Of a DNA stretch of 23,459 bases, positions 19,887-23,459 are shown one piece after another (the first letter of the stretch is position 1; each line of letters opens with the position of its first letter). Source of the DNA: CAZPCT01 sp964585325. GTDB lineage: Bacteria > Patescibacteriota > Minisyncoccia > JACQLN01 > CAZPCT01. The notes beneath the pieces were generated by a model. It made no database searches and had not been told where the DNA came from. It saw only the letters and a list, made by a program, of their open reading frames with translations. The position numbers and the translations under genes were made by a program. The stretch covers positions 1-23,459 of the forward strand of contig CAZPCT010000017.1 of NCBI GenBank assembly GCA_964585325.1. The letters are read 5' to 3'.

Positions 19887-21035
19887 TCAATGAATGTGCA
19901 TGTGAGCCTCAAGGTCCTCCTCGTCTATATGATCGGGTAACATCCAGACGGCAATGAGGGTGGTAAGCGGCACGGCCAGCAGAAGACCCGAAGATGAGAC
20001 AAGTGTGCGCGCTATCTCCTCAGCTATCCGCTCGTTTGACACCACAAAGTCAAGCGGAAATTGGTGCTGAGTAACTAACAAAAGAAGCGGCAAGGCCGCA
20101 CCCGTGTAGGCAAGAACAAGTGTGTTAATGACCGCTGCAATATGGTCTCTGCCCACCTCCATGGCTTTTTTGAAGAGGGCGAGTCCACGCAGCTCTTTCT
20201 TAACGGAGCGGAGTGCAAAGACGGTAGAGGCCTGCGTGATAGCAACGTCGTCTAACACACCAATGCCCGCAATAATGATACCCGCTATCGCAAGCCCCAG
20301 CAGATTGATAACCTGACTGCCCGTGCCAAGATAAAAGGCCTCCTCTCCCACAAACCCTGTAAAGTTCATTCCTTCCAAACTCAGCTTTGCAAGAAGGGCG
20401 ACAACAACAAGCGAGAGGGCTATGCCGGAAAGGGCGGCAACAGACTTGCGGTTAAGACCGTGGGAAGCGTAGATGGAGACGAGCAGAATGATAACGGCGC
20501 CAACAACACCCGTAATAACAGGGTCCGCGCCGCTCAAAATGCGGGGCAAGATGAATGAAAAGACCATGGCAAGGGAGAACGCAAGGCCAATAAGCGCCCG
20601 CACCCCTTTCCAGCCGCTCACGGCAATGGCAAGAAGAACAAAAAGAGCAGTGAGCCACAGGAGCCCGCCCTCTTTTTGCACCTGAATGACGTAGCGCTCA
20701 CCCGTAGTTATCTCGTCTGGGTTTGGCGAAAGAATGTTTATGTATACACGATCTCCAGGCTCCAGAGGAGTGAAGTCGTTTAAAATCTCTATTTCCTCAT
20801 CCGTCTCTGTGCGCACCAAAAGACGCTGCTCCGGTATAATGCGCCCAGTGGGTCCCGCCTGCCGGTCGCGCTCAGAAAGCACCTCAAGTACAGTGGCTCC
20901 TTCCGCGTCCGAAATTGTTCCTACATCTTCAGTGGGCGTATACGTGGCGTTAATAAGGAGCCATACAGACACAACTAAAATGACGACTAAAAGGACCGGG
21001 TGGGGCTTTTTGATGAAGGTATTTCTGATATCCAT
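19887..21035 (-). CDS. YibE/F-like membrane protein (382 aa)
   Basis: The first helix (13-29) anchors an extracytoplasmic domain of about 30-120, including GDRVYINILSPNPDEITTGERYVIQ. Seven or so membrane helices follow. The segment GLAIAGIIIAGIGVLDDVAITQASTVFAL with the DD pair, then GRDHIAAVINTLVLAYTGAALPLLLL, is characteristic of the YibE/F family. The role of the family is not established; transport has been suggested. A short His-rich tail (EAHMHIH) ends the protein. The gene stands alone, between a hairpin terminator and the exporter promoter. Confidence 0.9.
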   Translation of the reverse strand: MDIRNTFIKKPHPVLLVVILVVSVWLLINATYTPTEDVGTISDAEGATVLEVLSERDRQAGPTGRIIPEQRLLVRTETDEEIEILNDFTPLEPGDRVYINILSPNPDEITTGERYVIQVQKEGGLLWLTALFVLLAIAVSGWKGVRALIGLAFSLAMVFSFILPRILSGADPVITGVVGAVIILLVSIYASHGLNRKSVAALSGIALSLVVVALLAKLSLEGMNFTGFVGEEAFYLGTGSQVINLLGLAIAGIIIAGIGVLDDVAITQASTVFALRSVKKELRGLALFKKAMEVGRDHIAAVINTLVLAYTGAALPLLLLVTQHQFPLDFVVSNERIAEEIARTLVSSSGLLLAVPLTTLIAVWMLPDHIDEEDLEAHMHIH

Positions 21036-21068
21036 AGGTTAGAGAGTACCCCAACCCGCTATAAAAAA

Positions 21069-21094
21069 GAAATACGTAATTGGTTACGTATTTC
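21069..21094. terminator. Bidirectional terminator hairpin
   Basis: GAAATACGTAA/TTACGTATTTC (21069-21079/21084-21094), loop TTGG; ends the upstream four-gene - strand operon before the YibE/F gene. Confidence 0.65.
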
Positions 21095-21098
21095 CAGT

Positions 21099-21114
21099 TG
21101 TTCTACGTGGAACA
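21099..21114. promoter_or_regulatory. parS-like site 5
   Basis: TGTTCTACGTGGAACA is identical to site 4 in yraN, flanked by T and A to give TTGTTC...GAACAA. It is intergenic, 14.5 kb from the cluster. Confidence 0.55.
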
Positions 21115-21122
21115 ATCAACGC

Positions 21123-21413
21123 TTAACTGCCCCATGTGGTGAAAACGCCAACGGCTAGCTCTGCCCACAACCAGAGGAACACCAGGACTATAAGGGTAAC
21201 CGCAATCACGCGGTACTTACTCGTTTTTTGCAGCGCAAGACTGATTAAAAGGCCGGTAATAAAGATGAGGACGCCCATCACCACAAAGTCGCCCACTTCC
21301 CAGTTAAATCCCTGCCCGTCCACCCCTGTGCTTACGGTGAGTTGTAATATCAAAGGGACAAGCAAAATACCCAACGTAACAGCCGCAACAATGAGTATGT
21401 TTTTCTTTTTCAT
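21123..21413 (-). CDS. Small three-helix membrane protein (96 aa)
   Basis: The ATG follows AAAGGAAAAC. Helices lie at about 5-25, 43-62 and 68-90, with a KKK start on the cytoplasmic side. The pattern VGDFVVMGVLIFITGLLISL, then KYRVIAVTLIVLVFLWLWAELAVGVF, is familiar from short uncharacterised membrane proteins in Bacteroidota and CPR genomes. The function is unknown. It is the last gene of the four-gene cluster and lies 21 nt after the YdeI-like gene. TATAAA sits 7 nt before its ATG, so it may also have its own leaderless promoter. Confidence 0.75.
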   Translation of the reverse strand: MKKKNILIVAAVTLGILLVPLILQLTVSTGVDGQGFNWEVGDFVVMGVLIFITGLLISLALQKTSKYRVIAVTLIVLVFLWLWAELAVGVFTTWGS

Positions 21414-21434
21414 GTTTTCCTTTATATCACAAAT

Positions 21435-21683
21435 CTACCGGTGAGGACACCCTGCCCAGCAGCACGGCCGGCGCTTTCCTTCTTTAAGTTCCGTAACAGC
21501 TCGTTTGATATGTTTTTCTCTTGTCTCCGGCTTTTTTACAGAAATAGTCCAGCAGATCCATTCGTTGCGGGCGAGCGGTGTAATGTCCTGCCATGCCGCC
21601 AAGGCCGCCGGAGAAGAAGCAAGCGCTTTCCGCAGATCTTCTGGCACTCTGTGTACCACACCAGTTGAAAGTTTCTTGGACAT
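21435..21683 (-). CDS. YdeI/OmpD-associated-like protein (82 aa)
   Basis: A small soluble protein. VPEDLRKALASSPAALAAWQDITPLARNEWICWTISVKKPETREKHIKRAVTELKEGKRR matches the short C-terminal domain of YdeI-type (bacteriocin-protection, OmpD-associated) proteins: the helix pair with W, the NEW..W motif and the basic RR...R..E...G. The ending CCWAGCPHR is a Cys/His cluster typical of the short versions. The molecular role is unclear. It lies 13 nt after the EamA gene and is probably cotranscribed. Confidence 0.8.
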   Translation of the reverse strand: MSKKLSTGVVHRVPEDLRKALASSPAALAAWQDITPLARNEWICWTISVKKPETREKHIKRAVTELKEGKRRPCCWAGCPHR

Positions 21684-21696
21684 AAGCGTGGGAATA

Positions 21697-22614
21697 TTAA
21701 ACCAAAGAAGTCCTTTGTCTCTTAACTATCAGATCCTTGATATGAGGAAGTGCAGCCGCGGCAATAATAAGGGCTCCACCAGCAATTATCTTTAGCGTGA
21801 GTGACTCACCGAATATGAGAATACCAAACCCGACACCGAACACCACTTCAAGTAAGCCAATAAGTCCTCCTATACTTGCCTCAATGTACTTTAGCCCCTC
21901 AATAATAAGCCAGAATCCAAAGAGGCTTGCTACCACGTAACCTGCCTGATAGAGCCACACCAGTGAAAAGGACGGCAGGTGCTGTATTTCCCCAATAGCT
22001 ACCGATATGATGCTGTTTGTAACAAAGATAATCAACCAACTCCAAGCAACCAAGTAGAGAGGGGAGTATTTATTGGAAAGTTTCTTGGAAAACGCTACTT
22101 CGCCTCCGCTTGCGATCCCATTAAGAACTGCCATTGAAGCGGCAAGTAGAGTAAACGCTTCTATGGAGAAAGAAAACGTTAAATACAAACCCGCCAACGC
22201 TACAAGGAGGGAAACGACTTTTACACGTGTTGCTTTCTCCTTAAGAAATGCGAAACCCACCACGTACATTGTGAGCAACATTGTCACAAAAAAGAGGAGC
22301 GTTGCAGTTCCAATATCCATATGATTAAAAGCGTAGTACAGGGGTGCCTGAGTGAGTGACGTGAAAAGAAGAAATACAATAAACCACTTAAGGTCTCCAC
22401 GAGCGATTGGCTTAATCTCTTTTCTCCAGAGGATGATAGGCAGCAGGATGATGAAAATAATCAGGGCGCGTGTCCATCCCTGGTAGAAGTTATCAAACAC
22501 ATCTCCCATCAACCGGGACCATACGCCATAGCTCCCGAACATCAGGGCGGAGATTAGAACAAGAACAGTGCCTTTCTTTTGCCGGGTCATTATTTCTTTA
22601 TTATCTGCTTTCAT
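21697..22614 (-). CDS. EamA/DMT-family transporter, full length (305 aa)
   Basis: Ten membrane helices form two EamA repeats. The first begins LVLISALMFGSYGVWSRLMG and contains PLYYAFNHMDIGTATLLFFVTMLLT; the second includes EGLKYIEASIGGLIGLLEVVFGVGFGILIFGE, the typical Glu-Pro/Glu-Val region near the end. Members export or import small metabolites; the substrate is unknown. Its ATG overlaps the stop of the ParB-fold gene by 4 nt (ATGA), so the two are translationally coupled. The length is normal, in contrast to the half-size proteins in the GC-rich island. Confidence 0.9.
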   Translation of the reverse strand: MKADNKEIMTRQKKGTVLVLISALMFGSYGVWSRLMGDVFDNFYQGWTRALIIFIILLPIILWRKEIKPIARGDLKWFIVFLLFTSLTQAPLYYAFNHMDIGTATLLFFVTMLLTMYVVGFAFLKEKATRVKVVSLLVALAGLYLTFSFSIEAFTLLAASMAVLNGIASGGEVAFSKKLSNKYSPLYLVAWSWLIIFVTNSIISVAIGEIQHLPSFSLVWLYQAGYVVASLFGFWLIIEGLKYIEASIGGLIGLLEVVFGVGFGILIFGESLTLKIIAGGALIIAAAALPHIKDLIVKRQRTSLV

Positions 22615-23096
22615 TCTACAAAAATTATCTCCTTGGGCACACTATATTTTTCTGCAAACTGTCGTAGGTCGTTCTCTTTATCAAACCAGAACAGCGTCCA
22701 ATATTCGCTCATCCCCGCGCGTTGCATGGCTTCGTAGCGGTGATTACCGTCTCGTATGGAGAGCGTGGGCCAAGTACGGGGATTTGCAATAAGGACTGGT
22801 GGTTGCCATCCTCGCTCAAGGTCTTCAACCATTGCGCCCACGCGCCCCTCCCAGCTTTCGGGCGTTTGAACGAACTCCATCTCCTCTTCTGGGCCGCAGC
22901 ATCTCGTCAGTTCTTTAAGGGAAAACTGAATCGGTCCTACCCAAAAAAGTGTGCCTTCATTTTTGCGGCGCAATATCCCGTGAGCCATTTCTTTGTTCTT
23001 TCCACGCGTAGATAAAAAATTGTGCACGCATTGGTAGAGCCTTCCTTCCTTGGCGCACCGCAACGCTTCTTCCGGAGTGAGATCTAGTTCAGACAT
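22611..23096 (-). CDS. ParB/sulfiredoxin-fold protein without DNA-binding HTH (161 aa)
   Basis: The ATG at 23096 is preferred over a TTG at 23114 because a TGG-TATAAG box ends 6 nt before it. The C-terminal half has PPVLIANPRTWPTLSIRDGNHRYEAMQRAG, a ParB N-domain-like pattern in which DGNHRYEA takes the place of the ParB GERRWRA box. The N-terminal half, including EEALRCAKEGRLYQCVHNF, is not recognised. No helix-turn-helix or dimer domain follows, so it is not a standard chromosome-partition ParB and need not bind the parS-like sites. It is the first gene of the four-gene cluster. Confidence 0.7.
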   Translation of the reverse strand: MSELDLTPEEALRCAKEGRLYQCVHNFLSTRGKNKEMAHGILRRKNEGTLFWVGPIQFSLKELTRCCGPEEEMEFVQTPESWEGRVGAMVEDLERGWQPPVLIANPRTWPTLSIRDGNHRYEAMQRAGMSEYWTLFWFDKENDLRQFAEKYSVPKEIIFVE

Positions 23097-23101
23097 ACCT
23101 C

Positions 23102-23110
23102 TCTTATACC
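23102..23110 (-). promoter_or_regulatory. Extended -10 of the ParB-fold gene, leaderless
   Basis: TG-G-TATAAG on the - strand ends 6 nt before the ATG at 23096, so the message should start at or next to the start codon. The expected -35 region lies within the tRNA-His terminator hairpin. Confidence 0.5.
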
Positions 23111-23112
23111 AC

Positions 23113-23134
23113 AAAAGACCCGTACGGGTCTTTT
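23113..23134 (-). terminator. Terminator of tRNA-His
   Basis: AAAAGACCCG/CGGGTCTTTT with a minimal TA centre, a 22-bp perfect palindrome just after the tRNA 3' end. Confidence 0.8.
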
Positions 23135-23139
23135 GATAC

Positions 23140-23217
23140 TGGGGTGGCTAACGGGACTTGAACCCGCAGCCTCCGCTGCCACAGAGCGGCGCTCTAACCA
23201 GTTGAGCTATAGCCACC
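23140..23217 (-). tRNA. tRNA-His with GUG anticodon
   Basis: The acceptor is GTGGCTA/TAGCCAC, the D stem GCTC/GAGC, the anticodon stem CCGCT/AGCGG with loop CTGTGGC (anticodon GTG), and the T stem GCGGG/CCCGT. The histidine identity pair is present: a G at -1 (23217) opposite C73 (23143). CCA is encoded at 23142-23140. Confidence 0.93.
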
Positions 23218-23241
23218 ACGTATTTGCCTTTACGGCACGTG
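23217..23241 (-). promoter_or_regulatory. Hairpin abutting the tRNA-His 5' end
   Basis: On the - strand CACGT, GCC, 5-nt loop, GGC, AAAT, ACGTG ends directly at G-1 of the tRNA. It has no shared sequence with the tRNA-Ile/Pro leaders, but also puts a hairpin at the 5' end. Confidence 0.45.
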
Positions 23242-23249
23242 TTAGTGTA

Positions 23250-23459
23250 TCACATTCTACCTCTATTTCCAGCACGTACGTAGGAGTGAGCTACGTACAT
23301 GCCCAACTGCTCCACCATAAAGGCAAGGAGTATGAATCCAACGTACGCGGCAAACAGTTCGCCATAGGAGAGTGTAAGGTTGTGAAACGCGTCCACTACC
23401 GTGATTGTAAGCCACGAGGAGATGGAAATGGCGCCGCAGACTGAAGAAAGAGAGCGCAC
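23250..23459 (-). CDS. Membrane protein C-terminal part, cut by window edge
   Basis: The frame is open to the right edge, so the start is probably outside. The visible 69 residues include two hydrophobic stretches (about ISISSWLTITVVDAF and LFAAYVGFILLAFMVEQLGMYVA) and a basic tail, SYVRAGNRGRM. I recognise no family. The 3' end of the coding region holds an inverted repeat, GTACGTAG/CTACGTAC, flanked by GCA/TGC (23272-23303), which may be a hairpin in the message. Confidence 0.5.
   Translation of the reverse strand: MRSLSSVCGAISISSWLTITVVDAFHNLTLSYGELFAAYVGFILLAFMVEQLGMYVAHSYVRAGNRGRM

Noticed and set aside
22611..23096. Chromosome-partition ParB acting on the parS-like sites
   Set aside because: Only the N-domain-like part is present; there is no helix-turn-helix or C-terminal dimer domain, so the true ParB, if any, must lie elsewhere.

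Overview
The window reads as bacterial DNA using the standard code (TGA is a normal stop). From about 5.7 kb onward it looks like a Patescibacteria/Candidate Phyla Radiation genome of Parcubacteria type. This is inferred from small, tightly packed genes, a NusA with acidic low-complexity segments, an H+-pumping pyrophosphatase beside trigger factor and ClpP, and several apparently leaderless messages. No single marker here fixes the lineage.

Region 1 (1-5.7 kb, all + strand) is a visibly GC-richer accessory island of short genes, mostly small membrane proteins: two half-size EamA-like proteins, two larger proteins with PQ-loop-like segments, single-span proteins and one soluble unknown. Five of the gaps carry the same RNA-like element: an 8-bp outer stem, a 6x6 nt semi-paired segment with A-N-A-G on the 5' side, and an inner stem-loop. 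It usually follows directly after a GC-rich hairpin and ends 47-82 nt before the next start codon. The five copies show compensatory changes, which makes this the strongest candidate for an undescribed element here.

Region 2 (5.7-16.1 kb) holds core genes: tRNA-Ile with a UAU anticodon (-), a small coiled-coil gene, yraN, nusA, hppA, tig, clpP, gpmI (-), rny and an HU gene. yraN has an in-frame insertion built of parS-like palindromes spaced exactly 39 bp apart. The nusA, hppA and clpP starts are preceded by AAGCTA-type repeats. A compact structured leader lies before rny.

Region 3 (16.1-23.5 kb) is mostly - strand: tRNA-Gly(UCC), a GIY-YIG protein, tRNA-Pro(UGG), a secreted M15-like peptidase (+), an ABC exporter with a promoter/short ORF/terminator leader, a YibE/F-like protein, another parS-like site, a four-gene cluster (ParB-fold protein, EamA transporter, YdeI-like protein, small membrane protein), tRNA-His(GUG) and a partial membrane-protein gene.

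The tRNA-Ile and tRNA-Pro genes share an unusual upstream architecture. Each is preceded by a hairpin with a conserved CA/C internal loop, and before that by a 13-bp-arm hairpin that starts with a copy of that same tRNA's 5' acceptor arm.
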